This document shows, in pieces, positions 22,690 to 33,870 of a DNA stretch of 64,000 nucleotides. The notes beneath the pieces were generated by a model that searched no databases, was not told the DNA's origin, and worked only from the letters and a program-made list of their open reading frames with translations. The DNA lies in contig VJWN01000013.1 of the NCBI GenBank assembly GCA_007644065.1, positions 496,001 to 560,000 on the forward strand, in the 5' to 3' direction. A program made the translations under genes and the position numbers. Position 1 is the stretch's first letter. The number at the start of each line of letters is the position of its first letter. This DNA is from Margaritispora aquatica. Its lineage: Eukaryota > Ascomycota > Leotiomycetes > Helotiales > Discinellaceae.

Positions 22690-24581
22690 TTATGATGCAG
22701 CAAATTTACTCCTAGCTCTCAAGGATTTTCCGTATCTAAAGAAAAGGTATCTGCCACTAATTAGCATTAGTATCTTTCAGCTTTATATTATAAGGCTCAC
22801 GGAAATGGCATCATTGCCAAAGCGAGGAAGGCAAGCAGCGTACTTGCCCATTGATAGCCGAGCTTGATGTACACTTTCCTAAGTGTCAGTAACAGTTTTT
22901 GCAATTAAGACAAGCACCTACTCTGGTTTCCAAATAACGGAAACGCAGCAGCAAAAATACATCGAGCGAAAGTATTGGCGGCCATTGTTGAGGCCGCATA
23001 GGTAGGATATGCACCGACAAGGAAAGTGAAGACACCCGAAAAGGCAAGGAACATGCCAGTGCCGACTATTCGTAAAATCAGTCTTTGCTGCCTATGTATC
23101 AAGGAATGTGTGTACTTACAGAATACACTACCAATAATTGGAACAATCCAGTGCACAGAGCTGTACGTAGTCCAAGCAAACCACTATATAGAGAATTAGC
23201 AATGTCCTTTCGACTAAAGACTTGCCCAGTAACACTTACAAACAGTCCAACCGGTACCAAAACACCGCCTGCAATAGCCGGAGGCAAGCGAAACTCCGGA
23301 TCGGGCTTCATAGCCATGCCCTCTTCTCCAGTTTGCATCGCTTTCCAGTTACCCACAAGACGCATATAGTTTTTTCCCCAGACAGGGCTTGTGAGACATC
23401 CAATGACTTGTCCTAGAGCAAGTCCAAGAAAAGTAAGTCCCGTTTGCCACATATTAAAGCCATGGTTGGTCTTGAAAACTAATGGGAAGGCGCCGAAGAA
23501 AAGATACATGGTGCCCAGCAAAAGTGCAGAATAGATGCAAAGACAAGAAATCATTGGCTCCAAAAGCAGAAGTTGGAACGGTCGATATAGGGATAGCTGT
23601 ATCGTTTCAGCGATGCTTCGTTTAGCATTAGCGAGTTCGGCAGCAGAACGGTAAGCGCTATTCCCAGTCTCTTTGCGCAGAGCACCAGCTTTGCGGGTGA
23701 GTAGAACAGGATGATATGTCTCTGGCACTAGGAGAACACATGTAAACATAACTCCTGACCATATTATCAAGACGTAGAAAGTCCATCGCCAACTCGTAAA
23801 TTGATTGATGAAGCTTCCTACCACAGGGCCAAGACTGGGACCGAGAAAAGGGGAGATGGTGAACAGCATCATTGGGGCGGCCATATGCTCAGGGGCAAAT
23901 AAGTCAACGACTGTAGCGGGTGCGATTGTGAGGAAAGCAGATCCAACGATGCCGCAGAAGAAGCGACTGATGAGCAACGTTTGTATGTTGCGTGCAACAG
24001 CGCAGGGTATATTCCAGACAAGAAACAGGAACATCGATATGATATAAATACGACGACGGCCATAGAACTAGTAAAGTCTTACTTAGAATTCCGTTTGTAG
24101 AATGTATGTGAAGAGAAATGCTTACTTCTGATAGAGGACTTGTGATCATAGGCGATATTGCAAGCCCAATGACGAAAAGTGAAAGCCCGAGAATAGCAAC
24201 TTCTTCAGAGCATTTGAAGTCATCGATGATTTGTGTGTAGCAAGAAGCGTATATCGAACTTGCGCATGTGCTATTTCAAGTTAAGTTAGACAAATGTACT
24301 GCAGTGTGAAGTACGAAAGCTTACATCAACATTGAACTAGTAGATACAATAATGGCGTAGAACCATTTAGTGACCACAGGTAGACTTCTCGGGTTCAAAG
24401 GATCGCTGTCTCCATCGTCCCAAGTCACAAGGATAATTTGTTCGCTCGGCAGTGCATCCAGTTGCGTACCGGAGACTTGGCTTTGACCGGAGTTCGTGGT
24501 GCTGCCATCTGTGGGGGCTTTCGAAGGTATCATCTTCGAATCTTGTATCTCCTTTTCCTCGGACTGTATGGTTTGTAACAT
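22690..24581 (-). CDS. MFS drug:H+ antiporter (DHA1 type)
   Basis: Seven exons, 24581-24325, 24270-24126, 24067-23240, 23183-23120, 23065-22922, 22873-22801 and 22750-22690, give 523 residues. The soluble N-terminus (about 85 residues) ends in DDGDSDPLNPRSLP, the usual lead-in to helix 1 in DHA1 transporters. Motif A (SPLSEFYGRRRIYI), motif C (ISPFLGPSLGPVVGSF) and the closing segments YPTYAASTMAANTFAR and PLFGNQMYIKLGYQWA are clear. Without the last intron translation stops at MMPFP; splicing gives the familiar tail PYLFFRYGKSLRARSKF, so I include it. DHA1 members export drugs, polyamines or metabolites; the substrate is not known. It shares a strand with the regulator and hydrolase upstream. 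Confidence 0.92.
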
Positions 24582-25325
24582 GTTGACAACTGTGATATTA
24601 GGTTCTGTTCTTCTCGTAACTGTCGAAAATCCAATTTGAAGATACCGAATCAACAAACATTAAAGAGTCTCTAAGCACCAGAATCTATAGCTCGTATGCA
24701 CCGAAAGGGTTTCCGCCCGAGGAGGTCACAGATATATACTGTGTTGGAAGTGCTGTTCAACAACCATGGTAAGCCAACAAGGACATCCAACACTCTTTGA
24801 TCTCCACTTCACAGATTTGAACTTACAAATCCGGCAAATGAGCCGATACATAGGGATATGCTTGATCAAAACCCCGAAGAACAGTATTGTGGTGCTTACC
24901 AAAACGGTCGGCCCGGACGGATAGCTCGCAGAGGACGGCCCGTCCGGACAGCAACCCCTATACAATTACCACAATCATCTTGAACTCATTGGCCAATTAC
25001 TAAGTTGCCCTGTCGTACATGACTGGGGCAGGAAACTCGAATTGGAATCTTGTTTGGATATCATGTTTTTCTTCCGAAGTGCTCCTACCCAAAAAGCAAG
25101 GTGATGGAAGCTCACATCCATGTATATCCAAATCTCATCCTGTCTGAAAGTATGCCTCGGAAAATGTATATATCTGGAAGCTTGGAGTCCTGTTTATTTG
25201 AAGCTTCTGCTTAGACTCTTGTGATGTCGGACGAATATTAGACACTTCAAAATGTTTGCTAGTTCCTGTAGAAATATTTGACCTGACATCTGTGTTTGGC
25301 CAATCTATCCATTGCGATCCTGGAA
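24582..25325 (-). promoter_or_regulatory. MFS promoter region with CGG palindromes
   Basis: 744 bases between the stop of the Zn2Cys6 regulator and the start of the MFS transporter. At 24905-24949 there is a dense run of CGG/CCG triplets: CGG and CGGCCCGGACGG at 24905-24920, then GGACGGCCCGTCCGGAC at 24933-24949, which holds CGG-N5-CCG and the 8-base palindrome GTCCGGAC. Everted or inverted CGG triplets are the classic binding sites of Zn2Cys6 dimers. Binding by the neighbouring regulator is inference. Confidence 0.5.
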
Positions 25326-27062
25326 TTAAGGCATTGTCCCATACAACATATCCTGATCAAATAGATCTCCATAACCCATATCTCCATCCATGAGCCACTC
25401 GATGTCTCCGCCATAACCGAAATTAAAATCCGCGTCAGCAAGAGGAAGAGTCACGAGCGAGTGATCATCCAGGATTTCGAGCCCTTGGTCCAAACTGTTC
25501 AACTCCTTTCTCTTCTTCTCGTGCGCTCCTTTCACTAATGAGCTCGCAGTACTCAGTGCCTCTCGCGAGAGGTGAGAATCAAAGACGGTAGTAATGGTCT
25601 TCAAAGTGTCTAGAGCATTTGGAATCATGGCAAAGCTCTCCGAAGTCGCAAGCGAGAGAAGAACACAGACACTCTGGAATGTGGTATAGACGACGTTCCA
25701 CCATGGATATTTGAATGTTACAAGGCACTTTGCCCCATCTAGAGCTACTCGAATAACTTCTAGTAATGATGTGACTTGTGTTGTTGGGAGATTCACGTTT
25801 GTCGATCGGAGCATTCTGAAAGTGCAGAAGCATGCATCTGCTTTTAACAGGGATAATAATGGGGTCCCGGCACTCATTTCTGTTGTAATCTTGAGATTAT
25901 CCAGCATTTCCTGGCTGTTGTATGAAGCATTCTGTTGCTTGGGTACCGATTGCATGATCTGGACAACTTGAGCTGTGTAGTCGCCTTCTCGAGCAACCAG
26001 AGGCAAGAGACTAATGGAATCAATTGCTACTCTTGTTCGACCGTATTCGCAGGATAAAAATTGATTCAACGCAGAAGCAACCCAGAAGTCTTTCCTTCGC
26101 AAATCAATTTCCAAATCTGGAACCTGCCGGACGGCATTGCATTTTGAGATGCTGAATTCTCGATGAAGACCAATGGCTTCAGCAGTGTGTAATGCATTGC
26201 AAGATGCTAGCCAAGATAGATGTGGACGAGTCGTACAGCGCAGGTAGATGGCCCGAAGAGTCCAGGCGACAACATGTTTCATTGATAGCAGTGTAGGAGC
26301 ATGGGAAGTGCTTAGATCCAAAAGCAGCCGGCCATGCTCCATTACTTCAGCTTCGACTGATTCATTAGGGGTAGCAGAAAATAGGGATCCTAACGCAACA
26401 GCACCACACATCACAGCCTCGAAATCCATGCCTTGCTCTCCGGCTGACCAGAAAGCAGTAGCCCGTGCCATATATAGATTTCTGTCGAGCACACCAAAAT
26501 ATGGATGTATTTCGTCAAAGAAGACACCAGAGTAGAGTTTCATCTGATCCAATGTAACAATGCCACATAAACTGTTCATTTCGGGTGCAGTAGATTCTGG
26601 TCGTGTTCCCGTATTCCAACCAAAAGACTGAAGACGTGGTGGGGCGATCCCAAGGGAGATACCTAGACTCCTGGGGAATGCGATTGCACTGCTAGCGCTA
26701 GTAAACCGTGTTTTAATAGCCATATTAAGTAGTCGATTTTCACCATGACATTGCACGATGCTCTCTGAAGCCATGAAGTCGCCATCAGGCTTTTCTTGTC
26801 TTGCCGCGAGTACAGACGGGTTGCTAACCTCTTTATTGGCTGGAGCTAGGCTGTTCTTAACCACTGGAGCTTTGAGTGGCAGAGACTTTTTTGCTGGTAG
26901 TATATCAATGAACATGCAGTCGTAGTCGTAGCTTGTACAGGCTGCGCATGGATGTTGGCCATCGCATTTAATTTTCCTTTTCCGGCATGGCGCACAGGCC
27001 TTTGAGCTTCGCTGTCTCTCCTTCGGCCCTGAGGACTTGGAAAGGTGCCGCTGCGGAGGCAT
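25326..27062 (-). CDS. Zn2Cys6 transcription factor with fungal-specific domain
   Basis: Single exon, 578 residues. The binuclear zinc cluster is at residues 23-49, Cys23, 26, 33, 39, 42 and 49 (CAPCRKRKIKC...CAACTSYDYDC). From about residue 165 a fungal-specific transcription factor domain follows: SGVFFDEIHPYFGVLDR, then WLASCNALHTAEAIGLHREF and a block with FWVASALNQFLSCEYGRTRV. The C-terminus is acidic and aromatic (DADFNFGYGGDIEWLMDGDM), typical of an activation domain. It lies between the MFS transporter and the epoxide hydrolase, all leftward, so a local regulatory role is plausible. Its own target is not shown by the sequence beyond the CGG sites in the transporter promoter. Confidence 0.92.
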   Translation of the reverse strand: MPPQRHLSKSSGPKERQRSSKACAPCRKRKIKCDGQHPCAACTSYDYDCMFIDILPAKKSLPLKAPVVKNSLAPANKEVSNPSVLAARQEKPDGDFMASESIVQCHGENRLLNMAIKTRFTSASSAIAFPRSLGISLGIAPPRLQSFGWNTGTRPESTAPEMNSLCGIVTLDQMKLYSGVFFDEIHPYFGVLDRNLYMARATAFWSAGEQGMDFEAVMCGAVALGSLFSATPNESVEAEVMEHGRLLLDLSTSHAPTLLSMKHVVAWTLRAIYLRCTTRPHLSWLASCNALHTAEAIGLHREFSISKCNAVRQVPDLEIDLRRKDFWVASALNQFLSCEYGRTRVAIDSISLLPLVAREGDYTAQVVQIMQSVPKQQNASYNSQEMLDNLKITTEMSAGTPLLSLLKADACFCTFRMLRSTNVNLPTTQVTSLLEVIRVALDGAKCLVTFKYPWWNVVYTTFQSVCVLLSLATSESFAMIPNALDTLKTITTVFDSHLSREALSTASSLVKGAHEKKRKELNSLDQGLEILDDHSLVTLPLADADFNFGYGGDIEWLMDGDMGYGDLFDQDMLYGTMP

Positions 27063-27311
27063 ATTGATGGGAACTCAATAGCAGTTGGAATAAAGTCCAG
27101 AATCGAGAGAAGAATATAAAGATGACATAATTTGTAAGCAGAGGTCCAAATAGAGTCAGATCTGCCGAGCCGTTAGCCGAAGGACCCCTTTTACTTCTGT
27201 ACCTCTCCGTTAAACTGTGAACCCCAAATTTAAGGAACATGAGAAGTCAAATAGTGCTCGTTCATTTGTTTCCTTAATATACAATTAAATGCAACTCCAG
27301 TGGCTGCTAGC

Positions 27312-28638
27312 TCAAAGTCTGGGTCGGTCGGAATCATATCCATTTTTCCCTTTGACAACCCCAAACGCACCACCACCCTTTCCAAACATAGTTCTCAAGT
27401 CTCTAGCGAGCAACCCTGGCTTCTCGGATGCCATGAAATGTCCACCAGCATCGTTATCACTCTCAAAGACTACAGGACCTAGGGTTCTGCCCCATGTCTT
27501 TGGAGTCGGTCTTAGTTCCTTGGGATTGTATGCTAAATTCGTTAGTGAGAGTTCTGGTCATAGAAAGTGCACTCACCCAAACCCAATTTGACACCGGGTA
27601 TATATTCTTGAATATCAAGTCTAGTGAGAGACTTTGGTCCCGATACAGTGTGGTATACCTCGTAGTAGATCCTATGAGCGGCACCGGGTCCCATCCTACT
27701 GAATTGATAGATACTGACCCAAGTGAAAATTTCGTCCTCGCTCCACGGATAACCATCTGTCCAGTCATGCAGTTTCTCATAGATCCAGGCTAAGAGTGCC
27801 ACTGGACTATCATTCAAAGCATATGCCAAGGTCTGGGGTTTAGTAGACTGCTCTAAGTTGTAGCCGAAGCCCTCTTTCGCAAACCAGTTAGAACGAGTCA
27901 AGCCAGCCTTCTCTTTCTCGGTGTATGGACTAATAGCATGCTGCAAGGAGAGAATTGGATTCTTGCTCCAAGTCGGCGGACTCGCCGTGATCATGTTGAT
28001 ATGGCTGGCTTTGCAATGCTCAGGATACAACTTGCCAATGGCTCGCGTGACCATATAGCCCCAATCACCACCTTGAGTCACATACTCGTTGTAACCGAGC
28101 TGCAACATAAGCTTGTGACAAGTCTCGGCATACTGGGCAATGGCGAAGCCACGCTTTTGGGGGCCTTCACTGAATGCGTAATTTGGTAACGACGGAGCTA
28201 CGAGATGGAATTGAGGGCCACCAGGTTTCTTGAGAAGAGGCAATAAGTGTTGCACCTCAATGAATGATCCAGGCCCTAGAAATCATCAATGAGAGGTCGT
28301 ATACAGGAGTGACTTTACTTACAACCATGACAGAACAACAGAGGAATAGCGTTCTTGACTTCGCTTTTTTGCCAGACGAAATGGATGTCCAACTGATCGA
28401 AGCCATCCACCGCAACGCTCGTATGAAATTGGGGGATATTGCGATTCAATCTCTCTTCGGCCTGGCGCCAATCCCATTGGGACCATGCCTTTGTCAGTCT
28501 CTTCATATCAGCCAATGGGACGCCCAAGTCCCATGCTGATTCGGATAATTCATCTGGAAATTCGGCCAAAGCGAGCTTTGTCTTGAGACTGTCAATTTTC
28601 TCCTGTGGAACGGAAATTTTGTATGGTTCTGGCGCCAT
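27312..28638 (-). CDS. Epoxide hydrolase (alpha/beta hydrolase, EHN domain)
   Basis: Three exons, 28638-28323, 28275-27577 and 27532-27312, give 411 residues. The N-terminal EHN segment (residues 1-95) starts [19 protein letters not shown] and includes YK...L..KL. The oxyanion motif HGWPGSF is made only by splicing intron 1. The nucleophile elbow [10 protein letters not shown] carries the likely catalytic Asp, and [10 protein letters not shown] carries the catalytic His; the latter is in exon 3 and is lost if intron 2 is retained. The family opens epoxides with water, on insect hormones, leukotoxins or xenobiotics; the substrate here is unknown. No signal peptide is visible. It is on the same strand as the Zn2Cys6 gene, 249 bases upstream of its start. 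Confidence 0.92.
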
Positions 28639-30637
28639 TTTTGTGAATGGGAAAAAAGATATGACTTATTGTTTTCAATTATGGAATGAGGATGACAAGT
28701 AGTATGACTTTGCTAGCGGAAGTATGAAGTGTGAAGCACACTGCTGTTTACTTATTGTGAAAGACTTAAAGACAAGAGGAAAGAAGCTGGTTTTTATATC
28801 AATTGATTATTTTAAGATACATCACCATGTCATATTGACAAAAGCCCCGAGAGGTACGACAAGCTAACACCATACGCACAGCTCGATGACGTTGAAGCCA
28901 ATAACAAATGATGGTTTCGGAGGAGCGCAAGTGTACCCCGCTTCCATATCCCGAAAGTGAGGCAGCGAGAAGTTCAAGAAAGCTGACATAAGGAATGTAA
29001 CACTAGAATCTTACATAAACATTTTGTATCCCAGTCCCAACCTCCTCCTTTCTCCACACTTTGAACTTTCAATTATTCACCATAATTGACACATACAACG
29101 ACACACGACAACATTGGGTCATCAATACACATCAATCAAAAGAGTCATCTCTTTCTTGTCACATTTCCGCTTTTTGGTAATCTCGAGATCTGCGATGGAC
29201 GAAAGATTACGAGAATTGTTCGCCTGTTGGATTGTGGGGAAGTGGAATCTGGGGAAGCGCTTGGCCATGGATCTTGAATCCGAACAACATTCGATTTTCA
29301 ATTTAAGATGATGACAGTCGAAATCACATTGACGCAATTCACATCGATCAAGAAGAAAGATCTTCGTCACTACTGGCGCTGAAAGTTGAGCGCATCTCAG
29401 TTATTACTCAGAAAGGTCGATTCGACTCGCCGCCAGGTTTGGCAATACAACGCCGAAAAAGCGTATCCATAACGATCATCTCAGAGGGTATATTCATTGA
29501 GTTCAGAAGCCAATATCAAGTTGTACCGACATGTGGAATCGAAAGCGACATTCAATCAACTGAGGTCAATGGCACAAAGCACCGTACCTGAAACGAATTA
29601 GTTTGAGAAGACACACACGAGATAGACGCTGCTCCTCCTATCAACTGAAATTTACAGGTGTATCGTGGTTCGCGTACAGATATCAGATGCAAGTTATCCG
29701 ATCGCTCGTCCCGTCATCGCAATATTTCGGATTCAAGAAGTCGTCGCAAAATATTCCCAATTCTTTAATTGTTGACGACACCATGCTTGTCATTCGATTA
29801 CTTCAGGTGGATTAATACTGAACTTAGCCATTTGGATACATGTCAAGCATTAAGTTCATGAATGTTGTGGTTGCACTTGGTAAGTCATTTTGAGTTTCCA
29901 TAAGATGTTGAGAGCCATTCCCCTGCTGTTTATTTTTAAAGTTGTAAAAAGTCAACCAGGTCTCTATGACCCGAACGTAGACATGCAGTCATCTGTTCTA
30001 GTTCATTTCTCTTCATGTCATGGAAAAGACAGCAGTGAAGCAAGCATAACAGTTGTGCAGAAAGTTGTGGATTGTAGGTTATCATGAAAGATGAATGATA
30101 TAGTGTGGGAAAAGCCATCACCCAAATCATCACTGACAACGGGACTTGCTTTTACACACAGGATTTCACTTTTCATCTACTTTTATTTGTTAAGTGAACG
30201 AGTTCACTTAACAAATATAAAGTAAGTAAAAAGTAGGAGTTCAACAGTTCACCTTTTTAGCCTCTCAAGGCCAAGACTAAGTATATATTCCATTTCTCTC
30301 ATCACGATCTTCCATCTTTTTTATCATATTTTTCCAAATAAACCACAAAATTCCATCCAAATTCCTCACCACGTCACTATTTCACGCTACTACATCGGTG
30401 CAACGAAATACCCACAAGGAGGGATCTTGCTTAGAATCCGCCTAAGACGCGCTCAACCGCCTTCTCAAACACTGAGGTCTCAAGCACGCTGGATCACCTA
30501 TTGGCTATTGAGTTGAATCCACACACTGTCTCCCCGAACTGGTATCTCAAGAGTGACTGTTAATTCCTCGCCAGATTGGGTCTTAGAACTGCTTCAGTTA
30601 CTTCCTTCATCCCACATCTCACACTCCATTATACAAG
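28639..30637. other. 2 kb gap with weak coding signal and a palindrome
   Basis: No gene can be firmly placed. Between about 29305 and 29815 (+) two open stretches can be joined by a plausible intron (donor at 29587, acceptor at 29656): the first begins after a stop with DDDSRNHIDAIHIDQEE, the second ends LVIRLLQVD. I could not find a start exon in the right phase, so it is either an unrecognised small gene or a decayed one. A 34-base palindrome lies at 30184-30217. A pyrimidine- and CA-rich stretch near 30300-30640 looks like the leader of the next gene. Confidence 0.35.
30184..30217. repeat. Perfect inverted repeat, 16-base arms
   Basis: Arms TATTTGTTAAGTGAAC and GTTCACTTAACAAATA are exact reverse complements separated by two bases (GA). 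Partial symmetry continues outside the arms. It could form a hairpin or cruciform or bind a dimeric regulator. It lies about 420 bases upstream of the 418-aa gene. Confidence 0.9.
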
Positions 30638-31945
30638 ATGCCACCCTCAAAGCCAAAGTAAGCAATTCCTCCTCTCTCCAGAACATACAGGCAGCTTACA
30701 ATCATCAGTGAAGCCTACATGTATGCGGGACAGGTAGAGAACAGTGAGAAGAAGCTCCAAGATGCGTATTTCACGTGCTCTGTCATTGGAGGAAAGTTGA
30801 CCATCAAATGGGCCGCTGACAACAAAGGACGCAAGTTCTCAGAGGATTACTCCGAGACCGACTCAGAGTTCTGCCTGAGAGTTCTTTATAAAGGCCAATT
30901 CAGTGATAGCTGGCCACTAATATATAAGCGAGATGGGAAGATGAGGAAGAAGGTCAATACTGAAGACATCATCAAGGATACTCTCAAGATGGTCTGGACG
31001 GACAGGTACGGCGACCCTGAAGATCCACCAGCATCAGCATCTATTGAACCGGCTCCCTTGGACAAATATCTATCAGAAGAATATCCCTCAGACGACGATG
31101 TGGTCAAATTCAAGCCTATTCCAGTAACCAAGTTCAACTTTGATTTCGCGAACACACTATCGGATGACTCGACACCTCCATCTTCTGGGGAGTCGCAAGT
31201 CAAAGCTCAAGCTCAATCGCACAACAAGAATATCCAAGATTATTACGAGAGAAAAACCCGGCACGCTGATGCTATCATCGACGACTTCATCAACGGTACG
31301 TTCAAAGCTTCGGCCACACCTTTGCACCGTTCTCACCTCTCTACCATCGACATCATTGAGTTCGCGTACCTGGAGAAGGGGTTCGTCATTGATCGCGAAT
31401 CACTTGTCAAGGCACAAGATGAGTTTTGCAGACAAGATTTCATGGATGACATTAGAAAGTCGAAGCATTGGAAGGAGCCATGCCGCATTGCTACTTCCTC
31501 GAGTTCGGCAACCATCGCTCCAACGCTCAAGTCAAAGGCAGCTGAACCCAACAAATCTCCGACTTCTAATACGTTGAAGAGAAAAAGAGCGCACGAGATG
31601 GACAATGCGCAACATAAGAGGACTAAAGGAGCTGTTGGAGATGATCTCAATCTACAGGAAATTGGAGCCGAGAAAAACACAGGAGAGTTCACTGATGAGG
31701 TCGATGCTCATCTCACTGAGTCAGACAAACAGTACCGAAAATCCATGTTGGAGAGATTGCAAGATGACAAGCTTTCTAAGGAGGCACATGACACCGCTAG
31801 AAGAATCCTGTCTTTACTCGAGATCAAGCCGCGACCTATCCCACAACGCATACCTCCAATAATTCGAACCCGCCAAGAATCCAGACCGCGATGGACTCAC
31901 GATTGGAGGGATAAGAAGGTGTCAAAGGGGAGCGAAGATCTATAG
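30638..31945 (+). CDS. Uncharacterised protein, 418 aa
   Basis: Two exons, 30638-30657 and 30709-31945. The first exon is seven codons (MPPSKPN) and joins in phase to EAYMYAGQVENSEKKLQDAYF. The first 100 residues look folded, with hydrophobic/aromatic alternation (FTCSVIGGKLTIKWAAD, LRVLYKGQFSDSWPLIYK). The middle and C-terminal parts are rich in Ser, Lys and acidic residues, with a nuclear-localisation-like run TLKRKRAHEMD and a basic end (PRWTHDWRDKK). I recognise no family. The protein may be nuclear; this is inferred only from composition. A pyrimidine-rich leader precedes the ATG. Confidence 0.75.
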
Positions 31946-33068
31946 TCGGGATTGATATCAGAGCTCGTCTCGCGGAAGATCGATTAGCATTATGCATACT
32001 AACATTTTTGCATTTCGGGAATGGATTAACGCGTGACTTTTACACCACCATTCTATCGTTAATTTCGGGTTGGAGACACGGGATGAAAGGAAGAACAGAC
32101 GGTCTAAGAACGCGTCTTGAAAGCACACATGAGCATGAGCGTACAAAACTGACGCAGTCTCCCGGTCCAACGCATCGGAGAGCAGAACAACACATGGATT
32201 ACACAATTGACACAAGCATAGCATGGCATTCTTGCCTTACATAGCGGTGCGCCTGATATTCCTGCGTAGCTGATCAATACCACTGGGCATCAAACAACTC
32301 AATTGAGCAATCTGTGACTATGCTGAGAAATTTGACTACTACAACGTGCTTCTTGAGATCATAAAATGAGTAGCAATAACGAAAGATTCCGTGAATTCTC
32401 CAATCGCAATTCATTGATTCCACCACGCACGAGGGCTGCAGGTTTAGAACATACGGAACAATTCCGAGAAGAGCCCAATGATTTGTGACAGCTCAATTGA
32501 GATCGACCAACTTTGGCTCAGGTGCGCGTTCTGAAAATGGCCCTTCGGAGACTAAGACTGTAGAGAATTCTTCAATCAGCTCTGCGTTTTTGAATAGCTA
32601 GCACATTACGTAACTGAGGTTTCGAGGATACTTCATCTTACCCGGTCAGGCAGGTGCTCCCTGCCTAACTTGGAGCGGAATCGTTGACTCGCTTAAGCCC
32701 CTTCGCTTAGAATCATCAACTTCACCAGGCGCTTCACATATCCCAAACCATAGGCTCTGTCACAAATGTACATGATATAAACCGTAAACGTGGACTTTGA
32801 GAAACGAACCATATGCGTATGTGCAGGTCTAAGTTGGGAAGATGTTCAAAACACAGCGTTTCATATAATATACACCCGCACACCACCTGTACATCTACTC
32901 CACCCCAACCATCAATCACCCTCCTGTACAACAACTTTATCCGATCTAATGTCTTCCAATCCAACAAGTCTATGAGCGAGTCTATCCCATGTCTATACCG
33001 TCTATATGCTGTGGCGAACTGGATGTTGTTTTGCCGCGGCGCCGCGGAAGGTCGAAAATGTTGGTAAT
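31946..33068. other. Intergenic, 1.1 kb, no gene seen
   Basis: Between convergent stop codons of the 418-aa gene and atp9. A long leftward open frame at its right end is the unspliced read-through of atp9 and is not a separate gene. Confidence 0.5.
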
Positions 33069-33870
33069 TTAGACATCTAGAATTCAAATTAGGTTTAATC
33101 GGATCGAGATCGACAGGACACTTACACTTGCACATCATAGCGACGCGAAGGCTGTTAGCTTTGATTCTAGACAATTTGGAGTGTTGTGGAAGCTCTGGGA
33201 GATGTTGTGGTGGTTGAAACCCGAAATGAGGATTTTCGGACCACCACCACAACACAACGCCAAAACCCCACGAAAGACAGACTTACCCATCAAGTCGAAC
33301 AATCCAATAGCCTCAACGAAAGCGAAACCCAGAATGGCGTATGAGAAAAGTTGTCCACGCATGGATGGGTTGCGGGCAACAGCCATCAAGAGAGCAGCGA
33401 AAACCATACCGATACCGATACCAGCACCACCGAGACCAATGGCAGCGGAACCCATTCCCAAGTTCTGGGAGACCTGGACCATGGCGGTTGCGATCTCAGA
33501 GGAGAAAGGGCGGGATTGACGGCCCATAACGTTGCGGGTAGCAGCCTTCAGGATGGTGGAGGCTTGTTGACGCTTGACGGTTTGGAAAGCGCTGGTGCGG
33601 GCAGAGACGCCTGTGCGAGGGATTTGTTAGCATTCGAAATTTTGAGCTTATCGGTGTCAATTGGCTTCGGTCGTGCCATTGAAGCTTGGGAGAGCTATGC
33701 CTGAAGTTTCAATGGCTCCAATTGAGCTCGAAATCCATCATCAGCTTACCAGAGAAAGCACGCTGGGAGCTGGTGCTCTTGATGCTGCTGCGGATGACCG
33801 GGCGAGCGACCTTGGTGGAGGTGGAAGCCATCATGGTGGCAACCTTTGGTGCGAACATGCGTGCAGACAT
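33069..33870 (-). CDS. atp9: ATP synthase subunit 9 (Fo c-ring proteolipid), nuclear-encoded
   Basis: Exons 33870-33750 and 33610-33287 are secure. They encode a mitochondrial presequence of about 65 residues ([20 protein letters not shown]..., ending near RQSRPFSS) and the mature proteolipid: [25 protein letters not shown], then RNPSMRGQ in the polar loop and [13 protein letters not shown] with the proton-carrying Glu. The c-ring rotates in Fo as protons pass. The ending is less sure. Codons for VAMMCK, close to the usual VALMAK, follow, then a 49-base intron (33125-33077) and Tyr-Val-stop. But the intron between FDLM and VAMMCK has no AG directly before GTC; the nearest AG (33160-33159) would insert five residues. 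Length is about 156-161 residues. Confidence 0.9.

Noticed and set aside
22797..22873. Early stop of the MFS transporter after MMPFP, suggesting truncation.
   Set aside because: A GTGAGC donor lies exactly there, and splicing to 22750 restores the usual C-terminal tail, so the gene looks intact.
32734..33255. Leftward open frame of 173 codons at the atp9 3' end.
   Set aside because: It is intron and 3' read-through of atp9; only the short VAMMCK segment is likely coding.
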